NCBI GenBank assembly: GCA_033720735.1
Contig: JAWWBX010000041.1
Location: 1-21,313, forward strand
Direction: 5' to 3'
DNA from: B8-G4 sp033720735
GTDB lineage: Bacteria > Bacteroidota > Bacteroidia > Chitinophagales > Saprospiraceae
Length of the DNA: 21,313 nucleotides
A model generated the notes under the pieces. It saw only the letters and a list, made by a program, of their open reading frames with translations. It made no database searches and was not told the DNA's origin. Of the stretch, positions 1-6,786 are shown piece after piece (positions within the stretch are counted from its first letter, which is position 1; the number at the start of each line of letters is the position of its first letter). The translations under genes and the position numbers were made by a program.

Positions 1-160
1 CAAGGCCCTCAACTGGTGCGCACAACAAGAGGAACAACGTGGTCAGGTAAAGGGACCGGCAGAAGGAGGCAGGCAAAACGCACAATCTTTGGTCAGAGCC
101 GGGAATCACCCCGTTGGTCTTTGGTGTCGTTGCGTGGTATCGGCTGATCCGGATACGCAT
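1..160 (-). CDS. N-terminus of a putative exported protein, cut by the left edge
   Basis: Reading leftward from an ATG at 160-158, the frame stays open for 53 codons to the window edge. The first 30 or so residues are polar and basic (they begin MRIRISRYHATT). A hydrophobic core follows, SLYLTTLFLLLCAPVEG, with a plausible signal-peptidase region after it. TTG and GTG codons in the same frame, closer to the core, could be the true start. A long basic n-region followed by a hydrophobic core is also seen in the giant protein at 11863, so the arrangement fits this genome. No mature domain is inside the window, so function is unknown. The frame is short and could be chance, but the signal-like core, right at the edge, argues for a real gene. 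Confidence 0.4.
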   Translation of the reverse strand, partial: MRIRISRYHATTPKTNGVIPGSDQRLCVLPASFCRSLYLTTLFLLLCAPVEGL

Positions 161-535
161 CCCCGTCCGACCAGCTTGCGAACGGGTCACATGAAATTTA
201 CCAAATAAAAATGATGCGCGTGGAAATTTCTCACGGTAGGCGGGTTACCCGGGCCGGGCAGTGCACATCTCGCCTGTTGTGCGGCACGGGGCTAAAAGGC
301 CAGTGCCCTCGGCAGGATACCAGATCCCGACGTATGCAAGAAAAAAAATATATATCACCCTGAATACAGGCGCGTTACCCATGTGATTCTTCAAAGGAAT
401 GTGTATCTTGCTGTGCCCTGCGGATTGATCTCACCTCTACCGCACTACGCGCACAATCCGTAGTGTCGCCAATTTGAATCACAAAACCAATGGCCGCGTC
501 ACGCAGACCGTTCGGCTGTTAACAAAACCGATCTG
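161..535. other. Non-coding stretch between the left-edge gene and the repeat protein
   Basis: I find no convincing gene in these 375 bases. The segment has an A/T run near 340-357 and short GC-rich inverted stretches such as CGGGTTACCCG near 241-251. No tRNA TPsiC-arm motif or riboswitch core is visible. It must hold the promoters of two divergent genes, but no exact TAnnTTTG element is present. The nearest is TATCTTGC at 404-411, with two mismatches, which is too weak to call. Confidence 0.5.
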
Positions 536-2794
536 ATGAAACATCAAGATTTACTCACGTTGTGTCTCCTCTTTTTGATCCCGCTGGTCAGCGCAAATGC
601 ACAATCTGATTCGCTGTCTCTTGCACATTTCGATCTGGACGATTGCGATGCTCAGCAGTTGACCTATGCGCACCAGGACTACAGTGAATTCACAGCGGTG
701 GTCGATAACAGTGGTGCCTGTGCTGATCTGCAGGTTGTGAGCGGCGGACTCTACGTGGATGATCCGCAAGCAACACCACATTCCTGTACGCCGGGTGTCG
801 ATGGTGATCCGGCGATGTGCATCAGCAGTGACAAAAGCTGTACGTATGATCCAGAATCCGAGTACATGCTGCGGGTGGATGTCCGCATCGCGCCAGGCGA
901 AACCGGCATTGCGGTCTTGAGCGACCTTTCGTTCTATGAACGTGCCCCGGCTCAATATACCTGGATCAACGGGACCTCTGGCCCGAACAACTACCCGACC
1001 CTGTGGAGGCTTCGGGTTTTGAAGAATGGCGAGCAGGTGTTCTATCCGGCACCGGTCGCCACCGAGCTTAACTGGAATCTCAACAGCTACAATTTTGCCA
1101 GTCTGCCCGAATTTACGGTCACTGAGCCTGCCGTCTTTACCTTTGAATTCCTGGCCTACTGTCCGGTGAATAACGGTGCCACCGTGTATGCCTGGGATAT
1201 CGACGAGATCACGATCTCGACGGATTGCTGCCTGGTGCTGGATGCCGGCGAATTATCCGGCGGCCCGTTTGAATTTTGCGTAGGAGATGGTGAGCCGGAT
1301 CACGTCGACGGCGTGGCCATTACGGGCAATGTCGGCTCCCGAGGACAGTATATCGTCACAGACGAGGAGGGGAATATCCTGGGTCTTCCGGATGCGCCAG
1401 AAGATGTCAATTTCGACGAGGCGGGAGGTGGTACTTGCCTGATCTGGCATGTGAGTTACTTCGGATCGCTCCCGGGACTGGAAGTCGGCAATAATGCCAT
1501 GACCGATTTGCAGGGTGACTGCTACGCATTATCCAATGCGGTAACGGTCGTGCGCAATCTGCAGCCCGAAGGAGGTGAACTGGCGGGAGGACCCTTTACG
1601 TTCTGCGTCGGGGACGGTATCCCTGACGTGGTATCCGGGGTCACGCTCACCGGTGCCACCGGCGCCAATTCACAGTATGTAGTCACCGATACAGACCTCA
1701 ATATCCTCGGTCTGCCACCGACCCCGGAAGCCGTCAACTTTGATGAAGCCGGTCCGGGTACCTGCCTGATCTGGCACCTCAGCTATGATGGTGATATCAC
1801 CGGACTCGAGGTGGGCAACAACGTAGCGGATGTCGCAGGGTGTTTTGGCCTTTCCAATTCGGTCGAAGTCGTTCGCAATGAGCAGCCCGAAGGGGGTGAA
1901 CTGACCGGCGGGCCCTTTACGTTCTGTGTCGGCGATGGCGTGCCTGATCACGTCTCCGGCGTCGAACTCACCGGGGCAACCGGCAGCAATACGCAGATCA
2001 TTGTCACCGATACCTCATTTACCATCCTCGGCCTGCCTGAGAAACCGGAAGATGTGGATTTTGATGGCGCCGGCCCCGGCGTGTGCCTGATCTGGAACCT
2101 GAGCTATGAAGGCGACATTACCGGGCTGGAACTGGAGGCGAATGTGATGGACCTGAGCGGCTGCTTTGGTTTGTCCAATGCCATCACCGTCAATCGCAAC
2201 CAGCCGGAAGGCGGCACACTGACGGGAGGCCCTTATGAGTTTTGCGTCGACAGCATACCTGACTTCGTGGATAGCCTGGAGTTGACCGGTAATGTGGGAG
2301 AATCACAGTGGGTGATCACGGATACCCTTGGGGTCATCCTGGGATTGCCGCCCGCACCGGATTCCGTTGACTTCAATGCCGCCGACACCGGTGTTTGCCT
2401 GATCTGGCATCTGAGTTACGTCGATTCATTGACGGGATTGGTGGTAGATAGCAACGTCGCGGGTGTTGAGGGCTGCTTCAGCCTCTCCAATTCAGTGACC
2501 GTGATTCGCAATATTGAATCCTGTTCCGATAGCCTCGGCGGCCCACCCGTCCTGGATGTCATGGTCTTCCCCAACCCGGTACACGATGTGCTCACGATGG
2601 AGTTTGAGAATGAAGGGGAGGATATGATCACCATTGAGATCGTCGACATCTATGGGCGACTCTGCCTGAGTGCGCTTTGTGACCCGAAGGGCGACCGGAC
2701 GATCGACGTAAGTGCCTTGCCGGACGGTCACTACTACCTGGTGGCCAAAAGCCCGCAGGGGCGGAAGGCACGGAGTGTGGTGCTGATGAGATAA
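536..2794 (+). CDS. Secreted four-repeat protein with T9SS type A sorting domain
   Basis: The start is an ATG giving a clean signal peptide (MKHQDLLTLCLLFLIPLVSANA, cleavage near residue 22-23). Residues about 24-236 form a Cys-containing N-terminal region that resembles the beta-sandwich or jellyroll modules of other Bacteroidota secreted proteins. Residues 237-659 are four tandem repeats of roughly 101-109 residues. Each opens with G-G-x-L-x-G-G-P and FCVGDG or FCVDS, and carries VTD-x-x-x-x-ILGLP, CLIWxLSY and LSNxxxVxRN. Residues about 674-752 are a T9SS type A sorting domain: VFPNPVHDVL, then IVDIYGRL, then LPDGHYYLVAKS and a basic end. The protein should cross the outer membrane through T9SS and be released or anchored at the surface. 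No enzyme motif is visible, so adhesion or structure is the likeliest role, by inference. The gene stands alone and ends at a strong hairpin. Confidence 0.85.
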   Translation: MKHQDLLTLCLLFLIPLVSANAQSDSLSLAHFDLDDCDAQQLTYAHQDYSEFTAVVDNSGACADLQVVSGGLYVDDPQATPHSCTPGVDGDPAMCISSDKSCTYDPESEYMLRVDVRIAPGETGIAVLSDLSFYERAPAQYTWINGTSGPNNYPTLWRLRVLKNGEQVFYPAPVATELNWNLNSYNFASLPEFTVTEPAVFTFEFLAYCPVNNGATVYAWDIDEITISTDCCLVLDAGELSGGPFEFCVGDGEPDHVDGVAITGNVGSRGQYIVTDEEGNILGLPDAPEDVNFDEAGGGTCLIWHVSYFGSLPGLEVGNNAMTDLQGDCYALSNAVTVVRNLQPEGGELAGGPFTFCVGDGIPDVVSGVTLTGATGANSQYVVTDTDLNILGLPPTPEAVNFDEAGPGTCLIWHLSYDGDITGLEVGNNVADVAGCFGLSNSVEVVRNEQPEGGELTGGPFTFCVGDGVPDHVSGVELTGATGSNTQIIVTDTSFTILGLPEKPEDVDFDGAGPGVCLIWNLSYEGDITGLELEANVMDLSGCFGLSNAITVNRNQPEGGTLTGGPYEFCVDSIPDFVDSLELTGNVGESQWVITDTLGVILGLPPAPDSVDFNAADTGVCLIWHLSYVDSLTGLVVDSNVAGVEGCFSLSNSVTVIRNIESCSDSLGGPPVLDVMVFPNPVHDVLTMEFENEGEDMITIEIVDIYGRLCLSALCDPKGDRTIDVSALPDGHYYLVAKSPQGRKARSVVLMR
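1244..2512 (+). repeat. Four tandem ~315-bp coding repeats (FCVGDG repeats)
   Basis: Units begin near 1244, 1571, 1892 and 2210, giving spacings of about 327, 321 and 318 bp. Conserved protein positions are GGPF(E/T)FCVGDGxPD, LTG.....Q..VTD, ILGLP..P..V(D/N)F, G.C(L)IW.(L/V)SY and C(F/Y).LSN...V.RN. Each unit has three well-placed cysteines. The fourth unit is shorter and has lost the GDG after FCV. DNA identity between units is visible but partial, so the duplication is not recent or has been under selection to diverge. Confidence 0.8.
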
Positions 2795-2819
2795 TTCAGA
2801 CTGTCCTATTTCCAAGAGA

Positions 2820-2858
2820 AAAATGTGCCTGCCGGTCAACGACTGGCAGGCACATTTT
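2820..2858. terminator. Bidirectional hairpin terminator between convergent genes
   Basis: AAAATGTGCCTGCC (2820-2833) is the exact reverse complement of GGCAGGCACATTTT (2845-2858). The stem can extend inward through one G-T pair to an AAC loop, giving about 18 pairs. A runs on the left and T runs on the right give a U-tract in either direction. It sits between the stop of the plus-strand repeat protein (2794) and the stop of the minus-strand gene at 2879, so it can serve both. Confidence 0.9.
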
Positions 2859-2878
2859 AACGTATGGCCTCAACAGGA

Positions 2879-3301
2879 TTACTCGTCCACCCACAGAAAC
2901 TTCAACCACAGATTAAAGTCTGACTTGCGCTCGATGCCGCCCTGTACGCCGCTGATACCCAGTACCCCGGTCTGCGGTGCAGCCGGGTTTTGATTCCCGC
3001 CGCCAGTGTTCGAGACAAAGTGTAGTGTGCCGGTACCGGGGATAGGATCCATGACCTCTGCGGGCCATGCGTCCCAGATCGAGTCACAATAACAGCTGCA
3101 GAAGCTCAGGACACCGATGGCCGTTAATGCGCCCGATTGCGAGTCAAAAAGGTCCAGCCGCATCCGCATCCGATCGTTTTCCGGCTGATTGTTGATTTGC
3201 TGGATCAGAAAATTGACAGGGACGGACTGGATTTGCGCCGATGACGACGCCGCCATGAAAAACAGTCCAAAAAAAGCCGTGAGTGTGAAGTATCGTTGCA
3301 T
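2879..3301 (-). CDS. Small exported protein of unknown function with a CxCxC cluster
   Basis: This 140-residue protein has a clear signal peptide: MQRYFTLTAFFGLFFMAASS, then SAQ, cleaving near residue 23. The mature part is about 117 residues and has no family I recognise. It contains C68, C70 and C72 in the string SFCSCYCDS, then a Gly/Asn/Pro-rich stretch near residues 88-112, and ends KFLWVDE. It lacks a T9SS tail and a lipobox, so periplasmic or non-T9SS surface placement is likely. Its start lies 24 bp downstream of the stop of the W/Y-repeat protein on the same strand, which suggests co-transcription and perhaps a joint role. The leader before the ATG is A-rich (AATAAAGAATACGATC), typical of Bacteroidota translation starts. 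The closely spaced cysteines could bind metal or form disulfides; this is inference only. Confidence 0.7.
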   Translation of the reverse strand: MQRYFTLTAFFGLFFMAASSSAQIQSVPVNFLIQQINNQPENDRMRMRLDLFDSQSGALTAIGVLSFCSCYCDSIWDAWPAEVMDPIPGTGTLHFVSNTGGGNQNPAAPQTGVLGISGVQGGIERKSDFNLWLKFLWVDE

Positions 3302-3325
3302 GATCGTATTCTTTATTGATGAAGT

Positions 3326-4858
3326 TTAGTCCTGGATGACGAGTTTTCTCTGGTAACGGATATGACTCCGGTCTGATACAAGCAGGTAGTACATGCCCGC
3401 CGGGATGCCGGCCTGCAGCGAGAAAGACTGGTTGCCTGCAAATGTGCGATGGTAGATCAACCGCCCCATCTGATCATACACATGAGCGTTGTACTCCGTG
3501 CCTGCATCCAGGCTCAAACAGCGGATCTCACTTTCAAGCAGATAGGGATTCATCATCAGGCAATCCGCCAGGTTCGCCTGGGCGAAAGAGGTGGAACTGG
3601 TCATCTCCTCAGACCAGAAGTGGCGGCACTGATCCGTCGCCGCGCCATTCACCCACTCCGCATTGTTGGCATGCCATGTTTCGGCATTGCGCTCCCAGGT
3701 GAGATTGCCATAGTCATTGAAGTTGACAAACCGGCGCCAGGCATTCACCCAGGCACCGGACATGGTGTCCCAGTTTTGCTGGATATCGACCTGCAGCCCG
3801 TTGTTCAGCTTGAACTCACGGCTAAACATGTTTTGCCAGTCACCATCCCAGATCTGCCGGCTCCAGCTGCGCCAGATGCCGATGGGCGTGAATGCATACT
3901 GATCCCGCAGGACATGCTGCCACTCCTGCGCTGTAGCATCCCAGGTTTGTAAAAGACGCTCTGTAAAGAACCCCCTCAGATCGTAGTCATACGCTTCCCG
4001 CAACACCGGCTGCAGAATGCCCGAGGTGCTGTCCCGTTCCCGCAGGCTGTACCCCTCGAGGATAAAGGCAAAGACGTCGTCATAGCTGTACATCTCCAGG
4101 GCGATGGTGTCCCAGACAGCGCCCGCCGGTTCCTCCTCAACGACAGTTTCCGGGAGGCGGTTGGCGTTGTAGCTGGCGGTGGTGCGATGTGCTGCCACCC
4201 ATTGACCGTTGTCCCACTCCTCATACAGGATCTCGCCAATGACCCGTTCCGGCAGGTAGGAGATCGTACGCCGTGTTGACGGCACCCAGGCGTCGCCCGA
4301 CCAGGTCTGTAGCGCATTGGAGGTGATGCGTCCTTCCCCGTCGTACGTGAGAATTTCAAGGGAATGGTTGTCCCACATCTGGTCGTTTTCATTCCAGCGG
4401 CGGTAGAGATATTCAACGAGCTTTCCCTCCTGGAAGGTAAAGTCCTTCCTGCTGAACATCGTGCGCTCCCCCGTGCCGTCGACCTGCCAGAAGACAATAC
4501 CTGTCAGGACACCATCGTCGTGGGTATACTCAGCGACCAGGAGCGGAGCAAAGTCCGAGGTGCCCGGAATACCCTCCGAGCATACCGAGGAATCCCTGAC
4601 CATCACCATGTCATCCGATGGTGTCTGGAATGCATTGGACAGGAAGATGGCCATGTTGCTGTAGGGCGGGTGCTGTGGTCCTCCCAAGAGGGGGATATGC
4701 GGGGTGCCGGTAATGCGCATGGGAACGTTCTTGCTGCCGGCAAGGCCGGGTATCTGGGCGGTCAGCCCTGCGGTTGACAACAGGATCACCAGCAGGCCCA
4801 ACATCCGGCACAGCGGTGGGTTGCATGCGCCATCTGGATCGTGTGTTGACTTGTGCAT
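3326..4858 (-). CDS. Secreted W/Y-repeat protein with degenerate T9SS type A tail
   Basis: This is a 510-residue exported protein. From the ATG at 4858 the n-region is long. A second ATG at 4804 would give a compact signal peptide (MLGLLVILLSTAGLTAQ) and may be the true start. Residues about 135-420 hold roughly nine units built on W(D/S/N)xxxxxW, then R, then a Y or F and often a D (for example QTWSGDAWVPSTRRTISY and QNWDTMSGAWVNAWRRF). Such units occur in many Bacteroidota surface proteins without a known activity. Residues about 440-510 are a T9SS type A-like tail (VYDQMGRLIYHRTF, then IPAGMYYLLV, then RYQRKLVIQD). The usual PNP motif is replaced by MNPYLLES, so sorting may be weaker. It lies 133 bp downstream of the cyclase gene on the same strand and 24 bp upstream of the small exported protein. 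A surface structural role is the best guess. Confidence 0.8.
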   Translation of the reverse strand: MHKSTHDPDGACNPPLCRMLGLLVILLSTAGLTAQIPGLAGSKNVPMRITGTPHIPLLGGPQHPPYSNMAIFLSNAFQTPSDDMVMVRDSSVCSEGIPGTSDFAPLLVAEYTHDDGVLTGIVFWQVDGTGERTMFSRKDFTFQEGKLVEYLYRRWNENDQMWDNHSLEILTYDGEGRITSNALQTWSGDAWVPSTRRTISYLPERVIGEILYEEWDNGQWVAAHRTTASYNANRLPETVVEEEPAGAVWDTIALEMYSYDDVFAFILEGYSLRERDSTSGILQPVLREAYDYDLRGFFTERLLQTWDATAQEWQHVLRDQYAFTPIGIWRSWSRQIWDGDWQNMFSREFKLNNGLQVDIQQNWDTMSGAWVNAWRRFVNFNDYGNLTWERNAETWHANNAEWVNGAATDQCRHFWSEEMTSSTSFAQANLADCLMMNPYLLESEIRCLSLDAGTEYNAHVYDQMGRLIYHRTFAGNQSFSLQAGIPAGMYYLLVSDRSHIRYQRKLVIQD

Positions 4859-4954
4859 TTGTGTGTGGTTTAGAGTGAATGGATCCGGCTCGCTATAAGC
4901 TAGCCGGCGGACATCACCTTTTGATGCCGGTAGCGTCTGTGAGGTTAACGCTGA

Positions 4955-4974
4955 GGTCAGAATTTGTTCTGACC
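4955..4974. other. Perfect 8-bp stem hairpin after the cyclase gene
   Basis: GGTCAGAA (4955-4962) pairs perfectly with TTCTGACC (4967-4974) across a TTTG loop. It lies 18 bp past the cyclase stop on the minus strand. No U-tract follows the stem in the minus-strand direction, so it is not a standard intrinsic terminator. It could slow transcription, protect an mRNA end or be an operator ahead of the 4858 gene. Only the structure itself is directly supported. Confidence 0.5.
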
Positions 4975-4991
4975 ACCCATTGCCCAGGTAT

Positions 4992-6698
4992 TCAGTTGGA
5001 AGAAATCGTCTGCCCGGCCAGATATTCGACGTCCATGTCAGCGACCGCGGGGATCATGTAGACTTCCATCTGCTTCTGCCGGCCGCGGATGTCGACCTTT
5101 TTTAAGGTGTATTGACTGAAATCGAGACCGGCCCGATCCACCACTTCGCGTGAGACCACCAGCTCACACCCGAAGTCTTTGGTCAGGCTTTCGAGACGCG
5201 ACGCGGTATTCGTAGCATCACCAATGGCCACCAGATTACTGAATTCCTTGTAACCCATTTCGCCAATGATCACATGGCCACAGTGAATGCCAAAGCCGAT
5301 CCTGAGAGGCTCCGTCAGCTGATGTTTCAACTGATCGTTGAGCCGATCGAGTTGGAAGCGCATACTGCGGGCAGCTGCGATCGCATCCCGGCAGGCATCA
5401 GGCAGGTTGCGCTCGACCCCGAACACCGCCATGATCGCATCGCCGATAAACTTGTCGATCTTGCCGTGGTGCGTCTCGATGGCGTGCCCCATAAATTGGA
5501 AGTACTGGTTGAGAATGTAGACCACATCAAAAGGCAGCTTGTCTTCGGCGAAGGCTGTAAATCCGCGCAGATCGGCGAACAGGACTGCAACATCCGCGTC
5601 GACCCCGGTATTGCTCGTGCTTCGCCATAAGGACTGATTGAGCGTGACGTTCGGTAGCAGGAGCGGATAAATCGTGCAGGCACCATTTGGCCGGGTCCGG
5701 CAAGCCAGCCGGACGGCATTGCCTCCCTTGATCTTTTCGAGCAATTCCCTTTCGTCATTCGATGGCGGCGGAAGTTGATCCAGCCCTTCAATGACCTGGA
5801 CCCGGCAGGTACTGCAGCGTCCTCTGCCACCGCAAACATGGGCATGAGGGATATTCGCTTGCAAACTGGCTTCGAGGAGCGAAGCACCTTTCGTTATGGT
5901 CACTTCCGTGCCTTCGAGGTACTTGATGCGAATCCCTTTTTGCTTTTTCTTGATATACAAAACCAACTTGCGAGTCAGGAAGAAAAGCAGGATAAACAGC
6001 ACATACGCACCGGTAAATGTGTAGCTCCAGCTTTCTTCCCAGGCATAAAGGTCGATACCCCGGGGATTGCTGTTCGCCACAAGGGTCTCTACCCACTCCG
6101 GATCGCGGGATAGACGGTCTACCGCCTGCACCGCTTCTGTCGTCCCCCAAGCGGCAAGTATGGGCAGGCCCACAGCAAGACCGGAGATCCACGGCCGCCA
6201 CTTGCGGTACCAGGGCTTTTGGCGGATGAAGCTGCGGATGCCAATGGTGCCGTGCGTCCAGACAATGATGATCATGAGCAGGAAGAGAATGGGCATATAA
6301 TCCGGAGTCCAATAGATGTAATGCGAATAGGAGTCCGAGACATTGAAGAGCTTGCCGGCGATCTTGGTCGACATGACATGGTGCACCATGAGATCCGGAA
6401 TCAGCAGCCCCAACACGATTTGCACCCACTCGGCAGATGACAAGCCTTTGAACGTCGTCTTGTTGAACAGTTTGTGGAGAACGGCGAACAAGTGCAAAAA
6501 CAGACACAGGACAATCAGCCACTCAAAGACAGGAAGCCGCCAAAATCCCACGAAAACCAGGCGGGCTTTTTCGAGACTGTCGAGGCCAAAGATGCCGATT
6601 GAGTGATTGATCAGGTGCGTGACGGCATAGAAAAACAGGATCCAGCCCGTATACATGATGATCTTCGCCCGCAGTCTGACTTTCTGTGCCCAGTTCAT
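4992..6698 (-). CDS. Membrane class III adenylate cyclase with [2Fe-2S] ferredoxin domain
   Basis: Converts ATP to cAMP; 568 residues from the ATG at 6698. Residues 12-250 hold about six membrane helices, with histidines in or beside them (H28, H32, H69, H75, H106, H107, H149). This recalls the cytochrome-b-type six-helix anchors of some class III cyclases (such as Sinorhizobium CyaC). Residues about 256-348 are a plant-type ferredoxin domain with C289, C295, C298 and C333. Residues 367-550 are the catalytic domain: metal aspartates D376 (LFADLRGF) and D420 (KFIGDAIMAVFG), adenine-specifying K416 and D494, transition-state N497 and R501 (GDATNTASRLE). All key residues are intact. A same-frame TTG at 6767 would add 23 residues with no family-like content, so I prefer the ATG. 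It is divergent from the kinase gene. Redox control of cAMP production is inferred from the domains. Confidence 0.9.
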   Translation of the reverse strand: MNWAQKVRLRAKIIMYTGWILFFYAVTHLINHSIGIFGLDSLEKARLVFVGFWRLPVFEWLIVLCLFLHLFAVLHKLFNKTTFKGLSSAEWVQIVLGLLIPDLMVHHVMSTKIAGKLFNVSDSYSHYIYWTPDYMPILFLLMIIIVWTHGTIGIRSFIRQKPWYRKWRPWISGLAVGLPILAAWGTTEAVQAVDRLSRDPEWVETLVANSNPRGIDLYAWEESWSYTFTGAYVLFILLFFLTRKLVLYIKKKQKGIRIKYLEGTEVTITKGASLLEASLQANIPHAHVCGGRGRCSTCRVQVIEGLDQLPPPSNDERELLEKIKGGNAVRLACRTRPNGACTIYPLLLPNVTLNQSLWRSTSNTGVDADVAVLFADLRGFTAFAEDKLPFDVVYILNQYFQFMGHAIETHHGKIDKFIGDAIMAVFGVERNLPDACRDAIAAARSMRFQLDRLNDQLKHQLTEPLRIGFGIHCGHVIIGEMGYKEFSNLVAIGDATNTASRLESLTKDFGCELVVSREVVDRAGLDFSQYTLKKVDIRGRQKQMEVYMIPAVADMDVEYLAGQTISSN

Positions 6699-6786
6699 AG
6701 GAGTGGTTACGCGATGAAAGTTAATGAAATCGCGCTTGCCCTGCGAGGGGTGTATCAGCGGTTTCAACTAATTTAATCGTATCGTG

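Noticed and set aside
404..411. TATCTTGC as a possible -7 box for the gene at 536
   Set aside because: It has two mismatches to TAnnTTTG and no -33 partner, so it is within chance expectation.
2216..2340. The idea that a dockerin in the giant protein means a cellulosome (residue numbering of that protein)
   Set aside because: Dockerin-like pairs of this type are common at the ends of Saprospiria T9SS proteins. No scaffoldin or glycoside hydrolase is in the window.
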